64,000 nt of DNA, taken from Microbacterium sp. TNHR37B (GTDB lineage: Bacteria > Actinomycetota > Actinomycetes > Actinomycetales > Microbacteriaceae). A program made the translations under genes and the position numbers. Positions 25,701 to 33,774 of the stretch are shown here, one piece after another (the first letter of the stretch is position 1; the number at the start of each line of letters is the position of its first letter). Where the stretch lies: contig NZ_LQGV01000001.1 of the NCBI RefSeq assembly GCF_001620065.1, positions 1,178,001-1,242,000 of the forward strand. Direction: 5' to 3'. Under the pieces are notes generated by a model that saw only the letters and a list, made by a program, of their open reading frames with translations, had not been told where the DNA came from and did no database searches.

Positions 25701-26328
25701 GCCCACGAGCGAGGTACGTCATCACAACATCACTGTGGCTGTAGCCGACGAACAGCACAGTCCGATGCTCAAAGAGGTCCTGCACGAACCGGCGAGCCCA
25801 ACCGTCCGTGAGGTATGCGCGCCCGAAGTCGTCGTCCGTGACAACGAGCTCGGCCGCGGGACGAGACGAGGCCCCGTGAAGGTAGACCAGACCTTGGAAA
25901 TCCTTCCCCAAGGGCACGGCCGGACCCGAGTACGTATCACCGAGCTCAAGGGACGCCTCTGCAGCCGCCTTCTGAACGTGGAGGTCGTAGTTTGTCGTCA
26001 CGATTGGCGCACCAATCGCAGCCGCGAGGCGGGCGAGTGCTAGGTGGTTCGCATTGGCACGCGACTCCGCGCTTCCGATGATTGCGCGCACGTGCTCCCT
26101 GACCAGCGGGTAGCTCTGAGTCAGCTGGCCCAGAAACCGATCGGGGCTCAACGTGGCGTCATACTCCACTCCGAGCGACCGAGCGATTTGCTGCGCAAGC
26201 CCGTCAAAGAGAGGGAGGTTGGACGGATCGTTCAACGACACACCGGCGCCCACAAATAGGACCAGGCGTCCATCGCGAGCTGCCGCCAGGAGAGCGTTAG
26301 GGATGTCGACGTGTTGGGTAATCCTCAC
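22780..26328 (-). CDS. SIR2-domain large protein, probable NADase defence effector
   Basis: 1182 residues from GTG with GAGAGGA 9 nt upstream. Residues ~15-240 form a SIR2_2 domain: FVGAGVS, IVTTNYD, YLHG with the catalytic His, and TVLFVGYSHSD. The remaining ~940 residues are helical, Trp-rich and unrecognised, the layout of DSR1/DSR2-type phage-defence proteins where SIR2 depletes NAD+ and the long C-terminal array senses phage proteins. The gene is in an AT-richer island beside DUF3800 and FRG genes and near a tRNA. Defence role is inference from architecture; NADase motifs are visible. Confidence 0.82.
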   Translation of the reverse strand: MRITQHVDIPNALLAAARDGRLVLFVGAGVSLNDPSNLPLFDGLAQQIARSLGVEYDATLSPDRFLGQLTQSYPLVREHVRAIIGSAESRANANHLALARLAAAIGAPIVTTNYDLHVQKAAAEASLELGDTYSGPAVPLGKDFQGLVYLHGASSRPAAELVVTDDDFGRAYLTDGWARRFVQDLFEHRTVLFVGYSHSDVVMTYLARGLPPSAQPRFALTHEPDSPRWENLRITPVAYPGDEEHAALPRALEAWAALMNMGVLEHYARAKDIAAGSPPAVPEEADYLADVLNTPAGARGFAAVATGYEWLRWAEEQPVFRRLFEVGRAESESSRVLADWFVSQYVAVPEYSMLALGALARLGPVVSTELQWEISRAARGLRSTAPEDARRWMTILTAVMRTDPAESSLSWFQGYGNPLSGGDALPLLRRALVPRLILREDRPWFPIDEDETQPRRVSAEIEWATSDDVLKVLWEQVSEEGLEIADTVLQIAEQALTDAYELLRAFDPERTFDPWSFRRSAIEPHEQDRFSDEEGTIIDMLRDSALRARSSSSDLSARWLSSPYALFRRLGLHLIAESPHLSGDEKCATVLGGLLYDPEAKHELFRLLQLVAPDLSPDSRQRLLASVLAGPPNDDPVEGVDARPRRRAIFDRAEWLSRYAESPWPELDAAISDIRRDEPDMGVRTHPDLDHYMTSGTWGGKMPLTVDEFLTRVREDGARASVQSLLVLDYSERNFDDPTWEDACKLVREAAAAQPSVGLQLLPEVMLAPFARHHDLLGAIMHGWSQSSVLLESINDLVGALEEQSVRPELARPVSEVLNSVSKPAEGDLVPLAMEKLDALAVELWEMHAPEFDPGGWSDLLMRGLNTWPGILAQYWLNRVAARWQAAPEQWEGLTEIESRAFSLMLTSPTSTRDTAASILSWKLHFLFAADPQFTAARVFPLFDSDVSAFAPDAWFSFLHEPRTSPDLLDAGFWQLLLRSVDAATGRDQGMAERYWATVASIAAFSTASTVDRLALIDYLATPQRAGQLVAFIRALGHAVTDLDDAGRESLWSSWLESAIATRQAAAPGVQSPEERTAWGDLALELGTEDALTLTTSCPGAIGARTRFHHLDPARTQLIVELLVRVVTARLRLTETADWHIRSELEQLFERVKADAAPASLRQLAELAVQRGVHEALSWVDA

Positions 26329-26706
26329 GTGCTGAGGTCCTCTCGGCCTGTGTGCGCCACGGTTTGCCGCGATCCAGGCCCGGCTGCTGCTGGGCCCGCG
26401 ACGAGAGTACTCGCCGTGTCGATTAGCGTCGCGGCGGCTCGGGTGCGCATGCGCTCATCGTACTGACGAGGTGGGCCAGCATCGGTGGTGTCGCCTTACG
26501 ATGGGCTCCTCGGCCAGAGAAGCGATGCTTCGGCTTGTGGGGACGAACAGGCGCTACACCGACGCTCTAGACGCACGGATGACGGTCGCGCACTGAAGTC
26601 TATGGTCGGGTCGGGATCGCTTTAGTAGTTGACGGCGTTGGAGCTGGGTCTCGATCGGTTCAAGCCTTACCCGGATTTTCGGACACCGCCTTCCCCCACC
26701 CATCTT
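26329..26706. other. Gap of 378 bp with no supported gene
   Basis: Lies between the SIR2 gene start and the FRG gene stop. The only open frames are under 35 codons. A promoter for the SIR2 gene should be within its right-hand 100 bp adjacent to 26329, but no convincing -35/-10 pair was picked. No tRNA or palindrome longer than ordinary background was noticed. Confidence 0.5.
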
Positions 26707-27588
26707 CTAGAGGGGTATGGTTCTCCCAAACCGTCTGGCGAAGCTCTGTATCGGGTGATCGGTCCACGCAATTGGATACACGGTCTCCGAGTCCAATCCG
26801 CTTCGGGAGACTAGCAACTCACGAAGGTACGGCTTAGAGGATCTCGGAATCTTGAAGCAAATGACTTCTGCAGTCCGTTGAGCAGGTTTCCCGCGCTGGC
26901 CCATTCGTGTCATACGTTTGGCGAGGAAGTCGGAGTCAACATCTCCGAGATTGAGATTCAGCGTCGACTCTTCATGTGGAGTAGTGAAAGCACCGAGGAT
27001 GAAGGAGCCGCGCTGGATCCTTAGGCGCTCCGCAACGTACGGGGGCCGATACCACAGATAGCCAGACTCGGACTGTGCCGCGACTTCAGTGTAAGAACGA
27101 TCGTCCACTGGCGAGATCCATCGATCTTCGGATGGGCGGAGAATTCCAAGGATGCGACCGTCAAGGTGGTCCTTCGAGCCGGCCTTCACGGGATCGTCGG
27201 CGTCCGCGAACACAGCCATCCAAAAAGCGATCAACGGGTCGACTGAAACGTCGAGCAACGGCGTCGCTGCGCCATAGTGCTGCAGATGCGCCAATAGTGC
27301 AAGGTCTGGGTAACTGCGATCCGAAGGCGACCGGTCCAAGCCCGCAGCCCGCGCCTTATCCAGCAGAGTGGTCGTATGCTCACGAGTCGTGGCTTGCGCA
27401 TCGTGCAGTGCCGTGCCGTCGCCGAGAACGCGCGTGTGCATTCCTGGTTCGAGTCGATACCGATCCTCTGCCTCGCCACGCCAGAGCCACACTTCCTCCT
27501 TGAAAGTAACGTGCATGTGCTGAACAGCAGACAGCACCTGGCGAGCCTTGTGCTCCGGGGTAGTAGATCGCGGCGTCCATATGAGCAT
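26707..27588 (-). CDS. FRG-domain protein
   Basis: 293 residues starting at MLIWTPRS, chosen because AGGAGAG lies 8 nt upstream; a longer frame to 27756 has no ribosome site. FRG signatures are clear: VWLWRGE at about residues 33-39 and LLAHLQHYGAATPLLDVSVDPLIAFWMAVF at about 97-126, followed by ERLRIQRGSFILGAF, another family block. FRG proteins are of unknown biochemistry but recur in defence islands. Base composition is clearly lower in GC than the chromosome on either side. Probably its own transcription unit. Confidence 0.8.
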   Translation of the reverse strand: MLIWTPRSTTPEHKARQVLSAVQHMHVTFKEEVWLWRGEAEDRYRLEPGMHTRVLGDGTALHDAQATTREHTTTLLDKARAAGLDRSPSDRSYPDLALLAHLQHYGAATPLLDVSVDPLIAFWMAVFADADDPVKAGSKDHLDGRILGILRPSEDRWISPVDDRSYTEVAAQSESGYLWYRPPYVAERLRIQRGSFILGAFTTPHEESTLNLNLGDVDSDFLAKRMTRMGQRGKPAQRTAEVICFKIPRSSKPYLRELLVSRSGLDSETVYPIAWTDHPIQSFARRFGRTIPL

Positions 27589-28234
27589 CAGTACTTCTCT
27601 CCTGACGTTTGCTGTGATCAAGGGGTGCTTGCGGTGAGCGTCAAACACCGTGACCAGGCGGAGGTGACTGCTGCTCAAGCATGGCATCCGATTGGCGTCT
27701 CCGCGGAGCGGCCCACTGAACGTGCGCCGTTGACATATGGGCTCGGTTGTCAGCAACGCCGGCGGGCTCTCCTCTGGACGTTCGGTCGGAGCAGCGCATC
27801 GTTGTCAGCGACAACGTCCAGACCGGTCGCAACGAGCAACTCACGGGCGTCGAGAATCACACGCAGCGGGCCTTGCGCGCCATCCGCGACGAGTAACTAT
27901 CGCTGTGTTTGTGAGCGACAGTGGCAGGTCGCGTGCGTGTCCACCGGCAACGGCGACCTCACCCTCCCCCGGGAAACGACCGCAGTCGGGCTCAAGGCCA
28001 CCGAGTCGCCGACGAGTCCGCGGGCGATCCCCCTCCGGGCGCGAGCCACACCCGCCAGCACCACCCGCCTGCGGCGGCACTAGCATTCTCAGCGCTCACG
28101 AAACGATCGAACGCGCCTGGAGACCGGGCGCCAGGACCGCAAACGGCCCAAAACACCGACGGACACCCGCACGATGCGAGTGCCCGTCTAGCTTTCGGCC
28201 GGTTCTGCGAATAGTCTCACCGACGGCCCAACGG
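27589..28234. other. Gap between FRG gene and tRNA-Thr, possible gene remnant
   Basis: About 650 bp with no intact gene. On the plus strand, 27720-27896 (stop TAA 27894-27896) is an open frame of 58 codons whose end SEQRIVVSDNVQTGRNEQL...RAIRDE looks protein-like but has no start; a protein-like stretch just upstream is in a different frame. Together they may be the decayed 3' end of an island gene. Unrecognised. Frames that run on through the tRNA are artefacts. Confidence 0.3.
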
Positions 28235-28307
28235 TGCCGGCTACAGGACTTGAACCTGCAACCCCCGTATTACAAGTACGGTGCGCTACCAATTGCGCCA
28301 AGCCGGC
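28235..28307 (-). tRNA. tRNA-Thr (anticodon TGT)
   Basis: 73-nt cloverleaf read on the minus strand. Acceptor GCCGGCT pairs with AGCCGGC, the anticodon arm is CCGTA-CTTGTAA-TACGG giving TGT, the T arm carries GGTTCAAGTCC, and the D loop has TTGGTA. CCA is not encoded. Its 3' end faces the accessory island (lower coordinates), the side where integrative elements normally insert. No second copy of its 3' end was found in the window. Confidence 0.95.
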
Positions 28308-28310
28308 AGA

Positions 28311-28331
28311 ACGCCCAGTCTAGCCGGGCGT
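28311..28331 (-). terminator. Short hairpin after thioredoxin-fold gene
   Basis: ACGCCC (28311-28316) pairs with GGGCGT (28326-28331) across a 9-nt loop, between the 3' end of the thioredoxin-fold gene and the tRNA 5' end. No T-run. It could end transcription or separate the tRNA transcript. Confidence 0.35.
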
Positions 28332-28341
28332 CAGAGCCACC

Positions 28342-29349
28342 CTACGGCTTGTCCTTCGGCGCCTTGGACGCCTTGGGCGACGGCGAGGAGGTCGGCGTCG
28401 GGGTGGGCGTCGCCGTCTCCTGCGACTTGTAGAACGCGTCGCTGGCGCTGGTCATGACGAACTGGGAGAACTCGGCGGGATCGTCGAGCGCGCCCACGTA
28501 TGCCTGACCGTTGACGACGACCATCGGGATGCTCGTGAGCGCCAGGCCGTCGGTGTCGGGGATCTCGGCCACCGCGCGCTCGGTCGCTTCCTTCACCCAG
28601 GAGGAGAAGGCCCCCGTCTCGATGCAGGTGCGCACCTCTTTGGGGTCGTCGGCGCCAGAGGCGATCGCCAGGTTGGCGAGCTCATCGTCGGAGTAGCCGT
28701 CGGAGTCCACGGCCGGCTGACGCGAGAGCAGCTCGTTGTTGAAGTTGAAGAAGTCATCGGGAGAGTACGTCGCCATGCAGGCGGCGGCTCCCGCGGCGCG
28801 CAGCGAGTACTTCGTGCCGTTGGACTTGGCGGCCAGCATCGACACCGGGTGGTACGTGAGCGTCGCTGCTCCCTGGTTGACCCACGAGCTCAGCTGCTGG
28901 AGGTTCGCCAGCTGCCACTCCCTGGCGCCGGGCGAGAGGTAGTCGACGTAGACGCGGATGTCGACTGGCGGCGCGGCGGATGCGGCAACGCTCTCGCTCA
29001 CGGTCGGCGAGGGCGTCGGCGTCTTGGCGTCGGCCTGCGGGGTGGCGCTGGGCGTGGCGTCGACCTGCGCGGTGGTCTCGCCGCCGACGACGCCGGTGAT
29101 CGACGAAATCGCGAATCCATCGGCCGACGCGTTGCGCGGCTCCAGCTGCGGCCGGCTCGCGGTGGCGGCCACGGCCCACGCCACCACGACGGTCACGGCA
29201 GCACCCGCGAACAGCGCTCCGGCCACGAGCGCGGCGCGGCGCACCAGGCGGGCTCGTGACTGCTGCACGCGGACCTGCTGGGCCTTCTCGCGCACCGCTT
29301 CGCGACGGTCACTCGCGGACGGTTCGGGGGTGGGGCCGTCGATGGACAT
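28342..29349 (-). CDS. DsbA-like thioredoxin-fold membrane protein lacking the CxxC
   Basis: 335 residues starting at MSIDGP (AAGAGG upstream). One membrane helix at about residues 39-62, a Thr/Pro/Ser linker, then a Thioredoxin_4/DsbA domain ending with the cis-Pro loop TSIPMVVVNGQAY, and a Pro/Thr/Lys tail. The usual DYxCPxC site reads DYLSPGARE, so both redox cysteines are absent; two other cysteines (AACMAT and RTCIETG) remain. Exposed outside the membrane. It may act as a chaperone or scaffold rather than an oxidoreductase; the disulfide activity of the family should not be assumed. Confidence 0.82.
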   Translation of the reverse strand: MSIDGPTPEPSASDRREAVREKAQQVRVQQSRARLVRRAALVAGALFAGAAVTVVVAWAVAATASRPQLEPRNASADGFAISSITGVVGGETTAQVDATPSATPQADAKTPTPSPTVSESVAASAAPPVDIRVYVDYLSPGAREWQLANLQQLSSWVNQGAATLTYHPVSMLAAKSNGTKYSLRAAGAAACMATYSPDDFFNFNNELLSRQPAVDSDGYSDDELANLAIASGADDPKEVRTCIETGAFSSWVKEATERAVAEIPDTDGLALTSIPMVVVNGQAYVGALDDPAEFSQFVMTSASDAFYKSQETATPTPTPTSSPSPKASKAPKDKP

Positions 29350-29617
29350 GGAACCTCTTGCGAAAACGAATGTGCCGGATCGGCCTCCGGCTGTCCGCAC
29401 GGGTTAGCGAACAGATCGATGGTAGTCAGACACCCTGGGAAAAACCCAGACACGGAACGGGCAGGGACCGTGATTTCCCCGGCCTCGAGCCTCCGCGGCG
29501 AGCCCCCGGCGTGCCATACTGGTCGAGCGTCCTCCCGGGACGTGCGGGCCAAGCCCCCGCTCATTCCATTCACTACGGATCGTCCGGCACGTACCTGCCG
29601 GTGAAGGAGAAGAACAA

Positions 29618-30721
<1,104 letters not shown>

Positions 30722-30740
30722 TCCGACACAGACGAGCGAC

Positions 30741-30772
30741 GCGGCGCGGTGGGTCACTGACCCCCGCGCCGC
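30741..30772 (+). terminator. Strong GC-rich hairpin after the MsiK/UgpC gene
   Basis: GCGGCGCGG (30741-30749) and GGGTCA (30751-30756) pair with TGACCC (30758-30763) and CCGCGCCGC (30764-30772): 15 bp with a single bulged T and a 1-nt apex. There is no U-tract, as is usual for actinobacterial terminators. It separates the ATPase gene from the DUF4032 gene. Confidence 0.75.
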
Positions 30773-30827
30773 GGCGCATGTGGGGCTGGCACGCCCCGCA
30801 CGACCGGTACGCAAGGGAGGACGCGCC

Positions 30828-32135
30828 GTGGTGGAGTCGCTGACCATCACCGCCAGCAGCGTCGATGCGGGGCTGCTCGCCCTGCCGTGGTCCACGCCGC
30901 TCGAAGAGTGGTCGAACGACACGATCGTCTCGCTGCCGAAGGGGATCTCGCGTCATCTCGTGCGCTTCGCGAGCCTGTCGGGACGGGTGGTGGCCGTCAA
31001 GGAGACGACCACCGAGATGGCCCGCCGAGAATACGAGATGCTCGGCTCGCTGTCGCGGCTCGATGTGCCGTGCGTGGATCGCGTCGCCGTGATCGACGGA
31101 CGCCGCACCCCCAAGGGCGACCCGCTGCCGGCGGCCCTCGTCACCGCCCACCTCAAGTTCTCCCTCCCCTACCGCGCCCTGTTCACCCAGGTCCTGCGCC
31201 CCGACACGGCGGGGCGCCTCGTCGACGCCCTCGCCGTGCTCCTGGTCCGCCTCCACAACATCGGGTTCTTCTGGGGCGACGTGTCCCTCTCCAACACCCT
31301 CTTCCGCCGCGACGCGGGGGCGTTCGCCGCCTACCTCGTCGACGCCGAGACCGGAGAGCTCCACGAGCGCGGCCTCACCCGCGGCCAGCGCGAGCACGAC
31401 CTCGACATCGCCCGCACCAACATCGCCGGCGAGCTGATGGACCTCGAAGCCGGCGGACGACTGGAGGGCAGTGTCGACGCGGTCGCGATCGCCGACAGCA
31501 TCATGTCGTCGTACTGGTCACTGTGGGGCGCGCTCAACGACCAGGAGTCGTTCTCGGTCAACGAGTCGTGGCGCCTCACCGAGCGGGTGCAGCGCCTCAA
31601 CGACCTCGGCTTCGACATCGGGGAGATGTCGATCCAGACGATCTCCGACGGCACCGTCGTCTCGATCCAGCCCAAGGTCGTCGACGCCGGCCACCACCAG
31701 CGGCGGCTGCTGCGCCTCACCGGCCTCGACGTCGAGGAGAACCAGGCCCGGCGTCTGCTCAACGACATGGACGAGTTCAGCGCTCGCGTCTCCCGTCTCG
31801 GCAGCGACGAGGAGATGGTCGCGCATGAGTGGCTGACGCGCGTGTTCGAACCCGTCGTGAAGGCGATCCCGTTCGATCTGCGCGCGAAGCTGGAGCCGGC
31901 CGAGGTGTTCCACCAGGTGCTCGAACACCGGTGGTACATGTCGCAGGCGCGCGGGACGTCCGTTCCGATCGCGGAGGTCGTCTCGTCCTACATCAACGAC
32001 GTCCTGCGCTTCCGCCGCGACGAGGCGACCGTCATGGGTCCGCCGACCGAGACCATGGCGCTGCCGATCCTGACCGGCGCCGTCGACATCGAGGAAGAAG
32101 ACGATGAGGGCGTCGACTGGCGCGACCTCGTCTAG
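30828..32135 (+). CDS. DUF4032 protein with kinase-like N-terminal fold
   Basis: 435 residues from GTG, 7 nt behind AAGGGAGG; an upstream GTG at 30780 lacks a ribosome site. The N-half looks like an LPS-kinase/aminoglycoside-kinase fold: RREYEML, then GFFWGDVSLSNTLF (catalytic-loop-like Asp...Asn) and AYLVDAETGE (Asp of the metal loop). The C-half is the DUF4032 helical part ending in an acidic tail. Common in actinobacteria but of unknown role. Twelve bp before the Dabb gene, so they are co-transcribed. Confidence 0.85.
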   Translation: MVESLTITASSVDAGLLALPWSTPLEEWSNDTIVSLPKGISRHLVRFASLSGRVVAVKETTTEMARREYEMLGSLSRLDVPCVDRVAVIDGRRTPKGDPLPAALVTAHLKFSLPYRALFTQVLRPDTAGRLVDALAVLLVRLHNIGFFWGDVSLSNTLFRRDAGAFAAYLVDAETGELHERGLTRGQREHDLDIARTNIAGELMDLEAGGRLEGSVDAVAIADSIMSSYWSLWGALNDQESFSVNESWRLTERVQRLNDLGFDIGEMSIQTISDGTVVSIQPKVVDAGHHQRRLLRLTGLDVEENQARRLLNDMDEFSARVSRLGSDEEMVAHEWLTRVFEPVVKAIPFDLRAKLEPAEVFHQVLEHRWYMSQARGTSVPIAEVVSSYINDVLRFRRDEATVMGPPTETMALPILTGAVDIEEEDDEGVDWRDLV

Positions 32136-32146
32136 AAGGGAACCCC

Positions 32147-32461
32147 ATGATCCTGCACCAAGTCGCCTTCACCTGGCGCGAGTCGGTCAGCGACGACGAC
32201 GTGCGCGCCCTCACCGCCGCCCTCACCGAGATGGCGACCCAGATCCCGTCGATCCGCTCGTACGTCGCCGCACCCAACCTCCGGGTCCGCCCGAGCGACG
32301 TGGACTATGCGATCGCCGCAATCGTCGACGACGAAGCGGGGCTGGCCGGCTATCTGGACCACCCCGCGCACCTCGCGGTCTACGAGTCGCACCTCGGCCC
32401 GATGCTGGCCAGCCGCCACGCTTCGCAGCTGCCGCTGTCCGCCGGGACCCTCACGGCCTGA
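32147..32461 (+). CDS. Dabb-family (stress-responsive alpha/beta barrel) protein
   Basis: 104 residues. Begins MILHQVAFTWRESVS, the classical Dabb first strand, with the final HPAHLAVYESHLGPML helix; these dimeric ferredoxin-like barrels range from stress proteins to small cyclases. Follows DUF4032 by 12 bp and converges on the next gene. Function unknown, family clear. Confidence 0.85.
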   Translation: MILHQVAFTWRESVSDDDVRALTAALTEMATQIPSIRSYVAAPNLRVRPSDVDYAIAAIVDDEAGLAGYLDHPAHLAVYESHLGPMLASRHASQLPLSAGTLTA

Positions 32462-32478
32462 GCATCCCGGCGGCCCGC

Positions 32479-33117
32479 TCAGTAGCCGACCGTGAAGCGC
32501 TCGCGGTGGTGGCGCGGCTTCTCGATCTCGTCGAGGACGGCCACCGCCAGGTCGGCTCCGGAGATGAACGACTCGCCCTCGTCGTCGGTGACGATCACCT
32601 CGCCGCCGTCGCGGTACTGACCGGTGCGCTCCCCCGGGTTCCACGCACCAAACCCGCCGGCGGGGTGCACATAGAACCAGTCCCGACCGGTCTGCTCGGC
32701 CTGCAAGTCTTCGAGCACGCCGATCGCTTCCAGCGCCTCGGCCTTGAACTCGTCGGGGAACCCGCTGTCGACCACGCGGGGACCTCCCGGCGCGACGAGG
32801 CTGCCGCCGGCGCCTCCGATGACCCCCACCCGCACGTCGTCCGGGAGGACCGAGAAGAGCGCCTCGAGGTTGGGGCGCACCTGGCCCTCCATCTCGCCGC
32901 GCGGCGCCACGGCCGAGACGACGACATCGACGCCGGTCAGCTCTTTCGCGAGCGCCGGGACGTCGAGCAGTGTGCCTTCGACGTAGGTCGCCCCGGGGAC
33001 GCGCTCGGCCGGCGCGGTGCGGGCGACCGAGAGGACGCTGTGTCCGCGGTGGACGGCTTCGGCGACGATGTGGCGTCCGGCGTAGCCGGTTCCTCCGAGG
33101 ACGGCGATGGTGGCCAT
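32479..33117 (-). CDS. NAD(P)-binding Rossmann oxidoreductase (atypical SDR)
   Basis: 212 residues starting at MATIAV, with AAAGGAA upstream; the much longer open frame beyond it has no start signal. The GGTGYAGRHI dinucleotide motif is near the N-terminus, followed by VVVSAVAPRG and a GGAGGSLV segment, as in the NAD(P)H-binding YwnB/HSCARG-like group. No YxxxK pair is evident, so it may sense or bind NAD(P)H rather than act as a dehydrogenase. Single gene between convergent and divergent neighbours. Confidence 0.82.
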   Translation of the reverse strand: MATIAVLGGTGYAGRHIVAEAVHRGHSVLSVARTAPAERVPGATYVEGTLLDVPALAKELTGVDVVVSAVAPRGEMEGQVRPNLEALFSVLPDDVRVGVIGGAGGSLVAPGGPRVVDSGFPDEFKAEALEAIGVLEDLQAEQTGRDWFYVHPAGGFGAWNPGERTGQYRDGGEVIVTDDEGESFISGADLAVAVLDEIEKPRHHRERFTVGY

Positions 33118-33216
33118 GGGTGTTCCTTTCGACGGGTGTTGCTCCTCCTCCATCATCCGTCCCGGCGGCGCATTCCCGCCAGGACATCCCCGCCCGATGG
33201 GATACTCCCAGACGTG

Positions 33217-33774
33217 ATGTCTTCTCCTTCCCCGGGCAGCGGGCTCCACGCGGTCCCCCTGACGACCTCGGAGCTCGACGCGCTGGCGACCGGCACGGCA
33301 AGCGACGCCGTGCGCCGACGGCTGGGGCCGCACGTCGGCGGAGAGCCCCTGCGGTGGCTGTGGGAGATCCGTGCGGCGCAGGTGCGGGAGCGCCCCGGCG
33401 ACCTGCCGTGGATCGCCCGGCCCCTGTATCTGGGCGACACCCCCGTCGCCGTCGGCGCGGCGGGGTTCCACAGCGCTCCCGACGACGAGGGCGCCGTGGA
33501 GATCTCCTACGAGATCGACCCCACCTTCCGGGGGCGAGGGCTGGCGACAGCGGCTGCGGAGATGCTCGTCGCCGAGGCGATCGCCGCGCCTGAGGTGCGG
33601 ACGGTCGTCGCATCGGTATCGCCGGGAAACTCGGCGTCGCTGCGGATCGTGCGGCGCCTCGGCTTCGTGAAGGTGGGAGAGGTCGACGATCCCGAGGACG
33701 GCATCGAAGAGGTGTTCCACCTCAGCGCGAAGGCGCCGTCACCGACCGGTCCGGGGGCCGCACGAGCGTCTTGA
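33217..33774 (+). CDS. GNAT-family N-acetyltransferase
   Basis: 185 residues. The acetyl-CoA loop is clear: EISYEIDPTFRGRGLATAAAEMLV (motif A RGxGLA) and NSASLRIVRRLGFVKVGEV (motif B). An in-frame GTG precedes the ATG by one codon, and a GATACT -10-like box lies about 8 nt upstream, so it may be leaderless. Its 3' end overlaps the convergent alcohol dehydrogenase gene by 53 bp. Substrate unknown. Confidence 0.85.
   Translation: MSSPSPGSGLHAVPLTTSELDALATGTASDAVRRRLGPHVGGEPLRWLWEIRAAQVRERPGDLPWIARPLYLGDTPVAVGAAGFHSAPDDEGAVEISYEIDPTFRGRGLATAAAEMLVAEAIAAPEVRTVVASVSPGNSASLRIVRRLGFVKVGEVDDPEDGIEEVFHLSAKAPSPTGPGAARAS

Noticed and set aside
26501-26596. 31-codon plus-strand frame in the SIR2/FRG gap
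   Set aside because: Too short, no ribosome site and no recognisable feature.
20240-28307. Search for an att copy of the tRNA-Thr 3' end and for an integrase
   Set aside because: No repeat of the tRNA 3' sequence longer than about 8 bp was seen near the left edge, and no recombinase gene is present. Island status rests on composition and content only.
27737-28432. 231-residue open frame running through the tRNA-Thr region
   Set aside because: It translates the antisense of a tRNA (LQDLNLQPPYYKYG-like product, a common artefact) and the thioredoxin-gene complement.
29435-29449. CTGGG-AAAAA-CCCAG hairpin upstream of the MsiK gene
   Set aside because: Short stem with a background-level chance of occurrence. 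It could be an operator but there is nothing further to support it.
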